In this document: in pieces, positions 1 through 6,639 of the stretch
Layout: the number at the start of each line of letters is the position of its first letter
Position numbering within the stretch: the first letter of the stretch is position 1
Assembly: GCA_023396215.1 (NCBI GenBank)
Contig: JAEWWW010000018.1
Coordinates: 1-13,582, forward strand
DNA from: Bacillota bacterium
GTDB taxonomy: Bacteria; Bacillota; Clostridia; Oscillospirales; Ruminococcaceae
DNA: 13,582 nt
Direction of reading: 5' to 3'
Notes under the pieces: model-generated
Seen by the model: the letters and a program-made list of their open reading frames with translations, nothing else
Databases searched by the model: none
What the model was told of the DNA's origin: nothing
Made by a program: the position numbers and the translations under genes

Positions 1-58
1 TTTTCCCACCCCATCCGCGGCCTTATTCCCCCCGGGTTCCTGCAAAACCATATAAAAC

Positions 59-100
59 GGGGCGGGGGCTTTGCCACCGCCCCTGATATTTTGCTTTTTT
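59..100 (+). terminator. Intrinsic terminator of an upstream gene
   Basis: A GC-rich stem (GGGGCGG at 59-65 paired with CCGCCCC at 77-83, with a further GGC/GCC pairing inside the loop) is followed by a T-rich tail ending in six T at 95-100. It probably ends a plus-strand gene lying left of the window; no coding sequence is recognisable in 1-58. Confidence 0.6.
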
Positions 101-140
101 AATCGCCGCGGGCCGCGCTTGAAAGAAAGCTGCACCACAT

Positions 141-171
141 GGTATAATAACCGCAGAGCGGTTATTATACC
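141..171. repeat. Perfect palindrome, copy 1 of a hairpin repeat
   Basis: A 14 bp arm starting GGTATAATAACC (141-154) is repeated exactly as its reverse complement at 158-171 with a 3 nt loop. A promoter-like pair TTGAAA (119-124) and TATAAT (143-148), 18 nt apart, places the -10 box inside the left arm, so the element could be an operator, a hairpin at an RNA 5' end, or a remnant of a mobile palindromic element. Confidence 0.75.
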
Positions 172-227
172 GTTATTTTGATGCCCGCCTAGGTTGATGG
201 CGAATGATACCATGCCGCCTTGCGGGC

Positions 228-266
228 ATGGTACAATAACTGCACAGTGGTTCTTATATTGTACGC
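228..266. repeat. Diverged copy 2 of the same hairpin repeat
   Basis: This stretch begins CATGGTACAATAACTGC and closes with ATTGTACG, matching copy 1 (138-172, CATGGTATAATAACCGC) apart from scattered substitutions and a few extra bases in the right arm. The stem is now imperfect. Between the copies lies a further nested inverted repeat, ATGCCCGC (181-188) against GCGGGCAT (222-229), and another at 208-216/225-233, so the whole of 137-266 is strongly structured and appears non-coding. Confidence 0.5.
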
Positions 267-305
267 AGCGGGCCGATGTGGGAATCAGCCGCTACCAATA
301 CTTCC

Positions 306-350
306 CCAATTCCCCTCCTTGGAGGGATGGCGCGGAGCGCCGGGGTGGTT
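306..350 (+). repeat. Left arm of inverted repeat flanking the DUF559 gene
   Basis: The first 21 bp (306-326, beginning CCAATTCCCCTCC) are the exact reverse complement of 765-785, and the last part (GGGGTGGTT, 342-350) matches the reverse complement of the 743-751 end. The middle differs but forms its own hairpin, GGCGC-GGA-GCGCC at 329-341. The arm sits upstream of the gene's ribosome site and is probably not translated. Confidence 0.85.
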
Positions 351-382
351 CCTCATTGCAGGGATACCTGAAAGGGAGGACG

Positions 383-808
383 ATGATGATACGCAATCGG
401 GAAGCGTTTATGTCCTTGCCGTATAATCCAAAGCTAAGGGAGCATGCACGCAGGCTGCGTAAGGCCGGAAATTTGGCAGAGGTACTTTTTTGGCAGCAGG
501 TGCATAAGGGGCTCTTCAAAGGCTATGATTTTGACCGCCAAAAAATCATTGGCGATTATATTGTTGATTTCTTTTGCGCAAGTTGCGGCGTTGTTATAGA
601 AATTGACGGCAGTTCCCATGATGGAAAAATGGAGTATGATGCAGAACGCGATGCGTGCTTGCAAGGGTTGGGCCTCACGATCATCCATATAGCTGCACGC
701 GATATTTTGCGCAACATGGAAGATGTTATGGTTATGCTGCATAACCACCCCGCCCTTCGGGCACCCCTCCAAGGAGGGGAATTGGCCCCAGAGCAAATGA
801 TAGACTAA
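383..808 (+). CDS. DUF559 / Vsr-like endonuclease-domain protein
   Basis: This 141-residue protein belongs to the DUF559 family, predicted PD-(D/E)XK-fold nucleases related to the very-short-patch-repair enzyme Vsr. Typical family blocks are present in order: YNPKLREHARRLRK, LAEVLFWQQV, GYDFDRQKIIGDYIVDFF and VIEIDGSSHD, the last two carrying the acidic residues expected at the active site. The start at 383 follows GGGAGGA closely; ATG at 386 has better spacing, and ATG at 410 (MSLPYN) matches the usual family start, so the N-terminus is uncertain within nine codons. The last roughly 20 residues are encoded by or beyond the right inverted repeat, an odd low-complexity tail rich in P, L and G. 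Base composition is lower in GC than the neighbours, suggesting acquisition. Cellular role unknown; possibly linked to the flanking repeats (inference). Confidence 0.85.
   Translation: MMIRNREAFMSLPYNPKLREHARRLRKAGNLAEVLFWQQVHKGLFKGYDFDRQKIIGDYIVDFFCASCGVVIEIDGSSHDGKMEYDAERDACLQGLGLTIIHIAARDILRNMEDVMVMLHNHPALRAPLQGGELAPEQMID
743..785 (-). repeat. Right arm of inverted repeat flanking the DUF559 gene
   Basis: This is the inverted partner of 306-350. Outer parts match exactly (21 bp at the outer end, about 9-10 bp at the inner end), while the centre is GCCC-TTC-GGGC (753-762), a different hairpin from that of the left arm. It lies inside the 3' end of the endonuclease gene and is translated as part of its C-terminus. 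Confidence 0.85.
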
Positions 809-850
809 GGGTTTGGCAACCTTAAAAGACCGGTATAAAGGAGATGGCTT

Positions 851-1576
851 ATGGACGAGCTTAACGACCAAAGACTGGCGGTACTCATCGACGCCGACAA
901 TATCTCGCATGCCCATATCAAGGATATTATGGAGGAGATTGCCCGCTATGGCACCCCTACCTTTAAGCGGCTTTACGGCGACCTGACCAAGCCCAATCTG
1001 AACGGCTGGAAGCAGGTTCTGCTGGAGCATGCCATTACCCCGGTGCAGCAGTATGGCTACACCACCGGCAAAAACTCCACCGACTCCGCTATGATTATCG
1101 ACGCGATGGACATCCTCTACTCGGGCAGAACCGATGGCTTTTGCATTGTATCCAGCGACAGCGACTTTACCCGGCTGGCGGTGCGGCTGCGGGAGGCCGG
1201 TATGCGGGTCATCGGCATCGGCGAGCGCAAAACCCCCGGCCCCTTTATTGCCGCCTGCGAAAAGTTTATCTATATCGAGGCGATACGCAGCGCCAACAAA
1301 AAGGCCGAGCCGGTCAACGAGCCGATTAGCGACAAGCAGCGCCGCGAGCTGGTGGAGCTGATTGCCGCCTCTATCAGCGACCTTGAGGACGACAACGGCT
1401 GGGCCTTCCTTGGTGAGGTGGGCACCCTGCTGCTGAAAAAGCGCCCCGACTTTGACCCCCGCAACTTTGGCTTTTCCAAGCTGACCCCGCTGATCAAATC
1501 GCTGGATAGCTTTGATTTGGACGAGCGTGAAACCAACAAGCGCAAGGGCAGGATTATCTATATCCGCAACCGGTAA
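851..1576 (+). CDS. NYN-domain putative RNase with C-terminal OST-HTH/LOTUS domain
   Basis: The 241-residue product has an N-terminal NYN (LabA/DUF88-like, PIN-fold) nuclease domain, residues about 8-145, and an OST-HTH/LOTUS-like domain, about 163-240. The expected acidic metal-binding positions are visible: D14 and D16 in LIDADN, D78 and D84 in STDSAMIIDAMD, and D103/D105 in SSDSDF. In characterised families NYN domains are metal-dependent RNases and OST-HTH domains bind RNA, so a cytoplasmic RNA-processing role is likely, though the target is unknown. The ATG at 851 is backed by AAAGGAG (837-843) with 7 nt spacing. It stands 42 bp after the endonuclease gene without a visible terminator between them, so it may be read with it or from its own promoter. 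The architecture looks complete, with all key residues kept. Confidence 0.9.
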   Translation: MDELNDQRLAVLIDADNISHAHIKDIMEEIARYGTPTFKRLYGDLTKPNLNGWKQVLLEHAITPVQQYGYTTGKNSTDSAMIIDAMDILYSGRTDGFCIVSSDSDFTRLAVRLREAGMRVIGIGERKTPGPFIAACEKFIYIEAIRSANKKAEPVNEPISDKQRRELVELIAASISDLEDDNGWAFLGEVGTLLLKKRPDFDPRNFGFSKLTPLIKSLDSFDLDERETNKRKGRIIYIRNR

Positions 1577-1627
1577 CGGCGCTGTACCCCAAGGCTTTGC
1601 GGCTGTAAATCGCAATTTTAAAATTTG

Positions 1628-1660
1628 GCAAAAACGCCAATTGACGGTTTGCAATTTTTT
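1628..1660 (+). terminator. Probable terminator of the NYN gene
   Basis: GCAAAAACG (1628-1636) can pair with CGGTTTGC (1645-1652) with a small internal bulge, followed by AATTTTTT (1653-1660). A second possible stem, TTGGC/GCCAA (1625-1629/1636-1640), overlaps it. The stem is weak, so confidence is moderate. Confidence 0.45.
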
Positions 1661-1670
1661 CTGCGATATT
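1641..1670 (+). promoter_or_regulatory. Possible promoter of the LysM-CAP gene
   Basis: TTGACG (1641-1646) lies 18 nt before GATATT (1665-1670), about 40 nt upstream of the TTG start at 1711. It overlaps the proposed terminator of the preceding gene, and the -10 match is only four of six. Confidence 0.3.
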
Positions 1671-1710
1671 TAAAACCGCTGCTGGGGAAAATAAGATTGG
1701 AGGTGATTTT

Positions 1711-2325
1711 TTGAAGAAAATCATAGTTCCAATCTTAATACTGTTCATTTTATTTGGAGCAGTTACCCCGGTCAGCGCCGCCGCCACCACTCATACGGTG
1801 GTTAAGGGCGACAGCCTGTGGCGCATCGCCGTAAAATACGAAATCGGTATTTCTGAGCTGATTAAAGCAAACCCGCAGTTTTCCGACCCCAACCTGATTT
1901 ATCCCGGGCAGAAGGTCAATATTCCCGAGGGGGCGCCGCTTCGCTCGTTGGAGCAGGAGGTTATCCGCCTGATTAACGTTGAGCGTGGCAAGCAAGGGCT
2001 GCCCGCCCTGACCGAAAACTGGGAGCTTTCCCGTGTGGCCCGCTATAAGTCGCAGGATATGATTGACAAGAACTACTTTGCCCACCAGTCGCCCACCTAC
2101 GGTTCGCCCTTTACGATGATGCAGTCCTTTGGGCTGCGGTTTTCCGCCGCTGCCGAGAACATCGCCTACGGCCAGCGCACCGCTGCCGAGGTGGTTAAGG
2201 CGTGGATGAACTCGCCGGGGCACCGGGCCAATATCCTATCCCGTTCCTATCGCTTTACCGGCGTGGGCGCGGCCAAAAAGTCTAACGGCACCCTCTACTG
2301 GACCCAGATGTTTATGGGGACATAA
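1711..2325 (+). CDS. Exported LysM-CAP (YkwD/SCP-like) domain protein
   Basis: This 204-residue protein has a signal peptide (residues 1-24: KK then a hydrophobic run, ending VSAAA), one LysM domain (about 28-71, HTVVKGDSLWRIAVKY to PGQKVNIP) that should bind peptidoglycan, and a CAP/SCP domain (about 83-202). Hallmark CAP residues are seen: H125 in YFAHQSP, E149 in AENIAYG and H171 in WMNSPGHRANIL. The pattern is that of SafA/YkwD-like proteins of spore-forming Firmicutes, which act at the cell or spore surface; the biochemical function of bacterial CAP domains is poorly known. The TTG start is chosen because a near-perfect ribosome site, GGAGGTGAT, precedes it at 1699-1707 and the signal peptide begins there. 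It is followed by a terminator and converges with the cortex-hydrolase gene. Confidence 0.9.
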   Translation: MKKIIVPILILFILFGAVTPVSAAATTHTVVKGDSLWRIAVKYEIGISELIKANPQFSDPNLIYPGQKVNIPEGAPLRSLEQEVIRLINVERGKQGLPALTENWELSRVARYKSQDMIDKNYFAHQSPTYGSPFTMMQSFGLRFSAAAENIAYGQRTAAEVVKAWMNSPGHRANILSRSYRFTGVGAAKKSNGTLYWTQMFMGT

Positions 2326-2347
2326 CCGCTTTTGATAAAGACGGTTA
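2323..2347. repeat. Hairpin at the CAP gene stop codon (related to 2395-2423)
   Basis: TAACCG (2323-2328, including the stop codon) pairs with CGGTTA (2342-2347) around the internal sequence TTTTGATAAA. The same internal sequence and similar ACCG/CGGT arms recur in the hairpin at 2395-2423. Confidence 0.5.
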
Positions 2348-2354
2348 GAACATG

Positions 2355-2385
2355 GCGCAACTATTTTATGTTTGCGCGGCTTTTT
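2355..2385 (+). terminator. Terminator after the LysM-CAP gene
   Basis: GCGCAA (2355-2360) pairs with TTGCGC (2372-2377), followed by GGC and five T (2381-2385). It lies 30 nt after the CAP stop codon on the same strand. Confidence 0.6.
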
Positions 2386-2394
2386 CGACAGCCT

Positions 2395-2423
2395 GTGACC
2401 GGTTTTGATAAAAAACCGGTCAC
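2395..2423. repeat. Perfect 12 bp hairpin
   Basis: GTGACCGGTTTT (2395-2406) and its exact reverse complement (2412-2423) surround a 5 nt loop. There is no clear T-tract on either side, so it is not an obvious intrinsic terminator; it may stabilise RNA ends or be a copy of a small palindromic repeat (see 2323-2347). Confidence 0.7.
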
Positions 2424-2695
2424 TACATAATAAGGGGGAGAATGGGGCTGGTTTTAAAAGGCTTCTGCCGGTAAAACCGCCCTGCTCCTTTGTTTTTTAT
2501 TTTTGACCGCGGCTTTTTAAAGCCGCAAATTTTGACGAAAAACGTAGCCTGTAAAAACAGGGCGAGAAACACCATAAACCGGGGGAAAACCGTGCCCAAG
2601 GCGGGAAAGACTATCATTTGGGCTTATCTTGCCGCGTGGGAGGGATTTTTCCTGTTCTGTGGGGGCTTTTGACAAAGGGGCAGGGATACCCCATG
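2424..2695. other. Gene-free stretch between two convergent genes
   Basis: No credible gene is seen on either strand here: open frames are short, lack ribosome sites and resemble nothing known. The stretch holds a perfect small palindrome GCGGCTTT-TT-AAAGCCGC (2509-2526) and a CCTGT/ACAGG hairpin near 2550. Together with the flanking hairpins, 2326-2802 is a 3'-to-3' intergenic region of 477 bp. Confidence 0.5.
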
Positions 2696-2742
2696 AAAAA
2701 GCAGGCTTTTGCCGCAGCCTGACCGCTGCCGCAAAAACCTGC
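2696..2742 (-). terminator. Terminator of the cortex-hydrolase gene
   Basis: A 17 nt arm (2701-2717, GCAGGCTTTTGCCGCAG) pairs with 2726-2742 with two mismatches. Read on the minus strand the stem is followed by TTTTTC (2700-2695). It lies about 60 nt beyond the stop codon of the minus-strand GH18 gene. Confidence 0.65.
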
Positions 2743-2802
2743 CGAAGCTTCGCAGAATTCGCCGCCCCCACAGATAAGGGCGAAAAAGGGCCGTTTTGGT
2801 CT

Positions 2803-4092
2803 TTACAACACCTTTTGTACCTGATAGAGTGATTGCAGCACCAGCCAGTTTTGGGGGAAGTAGGTGTTGATGGTCCAGTAGCTGACCCCGCCCAGCTTGT
2901 ATTTCTCCACCAGCCGCAGTCGGGCCTCGACGCTGCGGGCGTCGTCGAACCACACCACATGCTCGCGCCGGTTGCTGTCATAGTAGTTGAAGTAAGGTGC
3001 CTGCGATTTTTGGTCATACTGAATCTTAGCCCCCACCCGCGCGGCAAGGTTCACCGCCGCCGTGTTGGAGATAGAGCGTGCCGCCGAGCCCTGTACAAAG
3101 GGCAGCGTCCAGTCGTAGCCGTAGTTGGGCATACCCATCAAAATCTTTTCGCTGGGTATCACCGAAACCGCGTAGCGCAGCACCCGCTCCACCTGGTCGA
3201 TGGGCGCCACCGCCTGCGACGGGCCGTAGGTATAGCCCCACTCGTAGGTCATGAGTATCACATGGTCGGCAACCTGCCCGTGAACGGCGTAGTCGTGGGC
3301 CTGATAGAGCAGGCCGGTCTGGGTGGCGCTAAGCTTGGGGGCCAATGCGGTGGTCAGCAGATAGCCCTGCGGACGCAGGCGCGCCGCCACCTTGCGCAAA
3401 AACTGGTTGTAGTTTTCGCGGTCGTTGGGGTAAACATATTCAAAGTCGATATCCAGCCCGGCGTACTGTTTTTCCTTCAATGTGCGCTCAATGTTATCCA
3501 ACAGGTTGTTTTGCACCGTCTGGTCGGTTAAAATTGTATGTGCAAGGTCGCTGTTAAAGCTGGCGCCCTCCTTGATGTTGGTGATGACCATCATGGGGGC
3601 CACCTGCGCCTGCCGGGCGGCGTTGGCCGGCTCCTGATCGGGGATGGCCGCAAGGCTGCCGTCGGGGCGCACCTGATAGCTGAAGATGCTCAGATAAGTA
3701 AGAAACGCCTGTGTGCTGCGCAGGGTGTTCCGGTTGATGTTGGGGAAAGCGTAGCCGTTGACCTGCATGCTGCCCAGCTGCTGGCTAGGCACAGGGATAT
3801 TCACCACCTGCCCCGCGCGAATAAAGGCCGGGTCGGTGATGCCGGGGTTGGCCCTCAATATGGCGGCCACGGTGGTATCGTAGCTGCGGGCGATGGTATA
3901 AAGCGACTCGCCCTGCGCCACCACATGGGGAATCTGGTCGGCCATCACCACAATGGTTTGCCCCACCACCAGCCGTCCGGGGTTTTCCAGCCGGTTGTCG
4001 GCAATAATTTTCTGCATCGGCTGCCCATACTGGCGCGCGATGGAATACATGCTGTCGCCCTTTTTGACCACATGAATAATCAAGCCTGTCAC
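2803..4092 (-). CDS. Spore cortex-lytic N-acetylglucosaminidase, LysM-LysM-GH18 (YaaH/SleL type)
   Basis: The 429-residue protein has two LysM domains (about 6-49 and 56-100) and a glycoside hydrolase family 18 barrel (about 112-415). The GH18 catalytic signature DxDxE is intact at D214-D216-E218 (GLDIDFEYV), and MTYEWGY at 281-287 is typical of the YaaH/SleL group, whose Bacillus members have nearly the same length and domain order. These enzymes cleave modified spore-cortex peptidoglycan after germination starts and sit in the spore coat through their LysM domains. As in that group, no signal peptide is seen. The start is uncertain: GTG at 4092 has an AAAGGG only 1 nt upstream, whereas a TTG three codons later (4083) is better spaced. 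It is monocistronic, divergent from the flavin-reductase gene and convergent with the CAP gene. Its presence argues for a spore former. Confidence 0.93.
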   Translation of the reverse strand: MTGLIIHVVKKGDSMYSIARQYGQPMQKIIADNRLENPGRLVVGQTIVVMADQIPHVVAQGESLYTIARSYDTTVAAILRANPGITDPAFIRAGQVVNIPVPSQQLGSMQVNGYAFPNINRNTLRSTQAFLTYLSIFSYQVRPDGSLAAIPDQEPANAARQAQVAPMMVITNIKEGASFNSDLAHTILTDQTVQNNLLDNIERTLKEKQYAGLDIDFEYVYPNDRENYNQFLRKVAARLRPQGYLLTTALAPKLSATQTGLLYQAHDYAVHGQVADHVILMTYEWGYTYGPSQAVAPIDQVERVLRYAVSVIPSEKILMGMPNYGYDWTLPFVQGSAARSISNTAAVNLAARVGAKIQYDQKSQAPYFNYYDSNRREHVVWFDDARSVEARLRLVEKYKLGGVSYWTINTYFPQNWLVLQSLYQVQKVL

Positions 4093-4157
4093 ACCCTTTG
4101 GGTAAAATGTTCAGAGAAACAAAGCTGCATGGCCAAACAGCCTCCGCCTCTGTTTTC

Positions 4158-4165
4158 AGTATATG
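4158..4165 (-). promoter_or_regulatory. Possible sporulation-sigma -10 element upstream of the GH18 gene
   Basis: On the minus strand CATATACT resembles the sigma-E -10 consensus (CATACAMT, one mismatch) about 66 nt upstream of the GH18 start. No convincing -35 was recognised, so this is only a suggestion that fits the gene's mother-cell role. Confidence 0.25.
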
Positions 4166-4302
4166 TAGGCCCTGCGCATTGGGTGACAGCTTTGGCTATA
4201 AAACAAGAAGAAACCGGCAAAAAACCCGGCCCGGGGGATGAAAAACCGCCCCAAAAGCGGGCTTTGCCAACAAACCATACCCGATTAAAAGGAGATTGCA
4301 AC

Positions 4303-4908
4303 ATGAGTAAGATAACCTGGAAGGGCGGCACCCTGCTGGCCCCCCTGCCCCCGGCACTGGTCACCTGCGGCACCGAAGAGAAACCCAACGTTCTCACCGT
4401 GGCGTGGACAGGCATTCTCGCCACCAACCCGCCTAAGACCTATATTTCGGTGCGGCCCACCCGCCATTCCCACCAGCTCATCAAGGAAAGCGGCGAATTT
4501 GTCATCAATCTGGCGACGGCGCCCATCATCCGCGCGGTGGACACCTGCGGGGTGCGCTCGGGGCGGGATACCGATAAATTTGCTCTCACCGGCCTGCGGC
4601 CCGAGCCCTGCACCAAGGTGGCCTGCCCCCAAATTACCCAAAGCCCGGTGAGCCTCGAGTGCAAGGTGACCCAGGTGATTGAGCTGGGCAGCCACGACAT
4701 GTTTATGGCCGATATCGTGGCGGTCAACGTGGACGAGCAATACATCGACGATGACGGCAAGCTGCATCTGGAACGCAGCTCGTTGGCGGCTTTCTCTCAC
4801 GGCGAATATTTTGCCCTGGGCAAAAAGATTGGCAGTTTGGGCTTTTCGGTGCGCAGGCGGCGGGCCGGGCGGTTTGCCAAGCAGAAGGCGGCCAAAAAAA
4901 AGAGGTAG
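4303..4908 (+). CDS. Flavin reductase family (FMN-binding split-barrel) protein
   Basis: The 201-residue product matches the flavin reductase-like / DIM6-NTAB family: a split barrel that binds FMN and commonly acts as an NAD(P)H:flavin reductase or electron-transfer flavoprotein. Recognisable blocks include the N-terminal PALVTCGT, NVLTVAWTGILATNPP, TYISVRPTRHSHQLI and GEFVINLAT. The C-terminus ends in a very basic tail (RRRRAGRFAKQKAAKKKR) beyond the usual domain, which might bind nucleic acid or simply be a lineage extension. The ATG at 4303 follows AAAAGGAGAT with about 7 nt spacing; an open frame extends far upstream but is antisense to the GH18 gene and is not used. The gene stands alone, divergent from the GH18 gene, and ends at a two-way terminator. 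Physiological partner unknown. Confidence 0.87.
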   Translation: MSKITWKGGTLLAPLPPALVTCGTEEKPNVLTVAWTGILATNPPKTYISVRPTRHSHQLIKESGEFVINLATAPIIRAVDTCGVRSGRDTDKFALTGLRPEPCTKVACPQITQSPVSLECKVTQVIELGSHDMFMADIVAVNVDEQYIDDDGKLHLERSSLAAFSHGEYFALGKKIGSLGFSVRRRRAGRFAKQKAAKKKR

Positions 4909-4941
4909 GGCAGAGCATCTCCCGCCAACACAACCCGAACA

Positions 4942-4989
4942 AAAAACACGCTTTGACGGGCTTTACAGGCCCCGTCAAGGCGTGTTTTT
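4942..4989. terminator. Bidirectional terminator
   Basis: A long stem, AAAAACACGC-TTTGACGGG (4942-4960) against 4971-4989, with one mismatch and a 10 nt loop, carries A-runs on one side and T-runs on the other. It serves both the flavin-reductase gene and the convergent sulfatase gene. Confidence 0.85.
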
Positions 4990-5013
4990 ATTGTGACCAA
5001 TTTAATGCGGGCT

Positions 5014-6528
5014 TCAGGTGGCTTGCCGCTTTGCCCCCTCCAGATACTCGGTGAGGCCCAGCCGCTCATACTGCTCGGGCGGGCAGCCGTTGCGGGCCAT
5101 CAGCTCCAGCATGGCGCTTATCATGCGCGTCTCCACCTCCGGGTTGTGGATAGGGCGGGTCTGCTCCGGGTCGGCTTCCAGATCAAACAGCAGCGTTCCA
5201 AACTGCTGCACCGCGTATTTTTCCTTGCTCTTTATCTTCAGAACCGGGCAAGCCTTGGTAAAGGAAAAGGGCGGGTACAGCCGGGCGGTTTGCAGCTCCC
5301 TCGCCGAAAAGCGCTCGTTCATGTGCAGGGGTATCAGCGTGTAGTTATAGATATCGTCCTTCTTTTCGGGCAGGGCCGCCCGCATATAGGCATACCGGCC
5401 GTCGGTGACGTTCACATGGCCGCTAAACACCCCGTACAGGGCGTGACTGCGCAGCGGCGCGTCCCGTTCAATCACCGGCTCCAAGTTTTTGCCCTCCATA
5501 TCCTTGGGCACCGGCAGGTTGAAATATTGGAGCAGGGTAGGGGCCCAGTCAATGAGCTGTACCAGAGAGCGGCGGCTTTCGCCCCGCACTCCATGCCGGG
5601 GGTCCCAGATATACAGGGGGGTATGGGCCACCTCGTTGTAATAGGGCATCTGGTTTTTGCCCCAGTAGGCGTGCTCGGCCAGCAGGAACCCGTGGTCGGT
5701 CCCTATAATCAGCAGGGTGTCTTTCCACAGGTCGTGGCGGTCCATCAAATCCAGAATGCGGCCCAGGTTGTGGTCGCACATCGAAACCAAGGCCTGATAC
5801 TGCCTGCGGCAGTGGGCGATCTCCTCCTCCGACTGGGTGGCCTGCCCCCGGGGCCAGTCAAAGTGCTTGCCGCTGTACTGCCGGTCATAAAGGTCAAGAT
5901 ACTTTTGAGGGGCATAAAAAGGCTCGTGAGGGTCAAAGGTTTCAAGATGCAGCAGCCAGTTATCCGCATCCTTGTTTTGCCGAATAAAGTCGCAGCCGAG
6001 TTCGAAGCACTTTGTCTGGGGGGAATCCGCTTCCTCGGTGATGTACTTGCGGTTTATCCAGTCCTGCCGCCAAAGCCCGGAGGGGCCGCCGCCGGTCTGC
6101 TTCTGGGGCACCATCACCGTTTCGGGGATATGGGGCGGGTCAACCTCGCCCTTCCAGTGGTCGCCCTCCTGCCCGCGCACCAGCTCCCAGGAGGAATAGC
6201 GGGTGTGGTAGGTGGCGCCGCCGTCCTCCCAGTAGTGCAGGTGGTCGCTGATGAGGTGGGTGTACACCCCGTTCTTTTTGAGCAGCTCGGGCATCGAGTC
6301 GTCAAAGGGCTCCAGCGGCCCCCATTCGCGATGCAAAAAGTTGTAACGGCCGGTATGCAGCTCGCGGCGGGCGGGTATGCAGGGCATACTGCCCACATAG
6401 CTGTTGTCAAACTGTACGCTATGCCGCGCCAACCGCGCAAAGTTCGGGGCGATGGTATCGCTTTCGGGGTTATAGGCGGGCAGATAGCGGCGGTTCAGGC
6501 TATCAAAAAATACGACAATGGCTTTCAT
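5014..6528 (-). CDS. Cytoplasmic Cys-type sulfatase
   Basis: This 504-residue protein is a member of the sulfatase branch of the alkaline-phosphatase superfamily. The formylglycine signature CxPxR is intact (C50-I-P-A-R54 within MPCIPARRELHTGRYNF); in anaerobes such a cysteine is converted to formylglycine by a radical-SAM maturase (anSME), which is not in this window. Likely metal ligands are D9 (FFDSLN), D199/H201 (FDPHEP) and D278/H279 (GTDHGF), with K291 in WGKN. There is no signal peptide, so the enzyme should act in the cytoplasm on a small imported sulfate ester. ATG at 6528 is preceded by GGGAGGT. It follows the DeoR-family gene by 111 bp on the same strand, suggesting one transcript. 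Exact substrate cannot be told; a phosphodiesterase-like role is a less likely alternative given the intact CxPxR. Confidence 0.9.
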   Translation of the reverse strand: MKAIVVFFDSLNRRYLPAYNPESDTIAPNFARLARHSVQFDNSYVGSMPCIPARRELHTGRYNFLHREWGPLEPFDDSMPELLKKNGVYTHLISDHLHYWEDGGATYHTRYSSWELVRGQEGDHWKGEVDPPHIPETVMVPQKQTGGGPSGLWRQDWINRKYITEEADSPQTKCFELGCDFIRQNKDADNWLLHLETFDPHEPFYAPQKYLDLYDRQYSGKHFDWPRGQATQSEEEIAHCRRQYQALVSMCDHNLGRILDLMDRHDLWKDTLLIIGTDHGFLLAEHAYWGKNQMPYYNEVAHTPLYIWDPRHGVRGESRRSLVQLIDWAPTLLQYFNLPVPKDMEGKNLEPVIERDAPLRSHALYGVFSGHVNVTDGRYAYMRAALPEKKDDIYNYTLIPLHMNERFSARELQTARLYPPFSFTKACPVLKIKSKEKYAVQQFGTLLFDLEADPEQTRPIHNPEVETRMISAMLELMARNGCPPEQYERLGLTEYLEGAKRQAT

Positions 6529-6639
6529 CGGTGTAACCTCCCAACTGGCCGGGGCGTTTGCCGCCGGCGGTTACAGGCTGCCACCGCTAAAGCTGGGATT
6601 GAACGGCCGCCGCGGGGCCCGGCGCTACGGGCGCGCCCG

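Noticed and set aside
194..382. N-terminal extension of the endonuclease frame through the left repeat
   Set aside because: The extension translates palindromic DNA, is not like DUF559 proteins, and a ribosome site lies just before ATG 383/386.
434..1654. Long minus-strand open frame (about 400 codons) opposite the endonuclease and NYN genes
   Set aside because: It is antisense to two well-supported genes, lacks a ribosome site and has no recognisable domain; open by codon bias of the GC-rich sense strand.
2490..2953. Short open frames on both strands in the gene-free stretch and past the GH18 stop
   Set aside because: No ribosome sites, no similarity to known proteins, and they run through terminator hairpins or are out of frame with the GH18 gene.
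3538..4302. Upstream extension of the flavin-reductase frame
   Set aside because: It is antisense to the GH18 gene, and a good ribosome site precedes ATG 4303.
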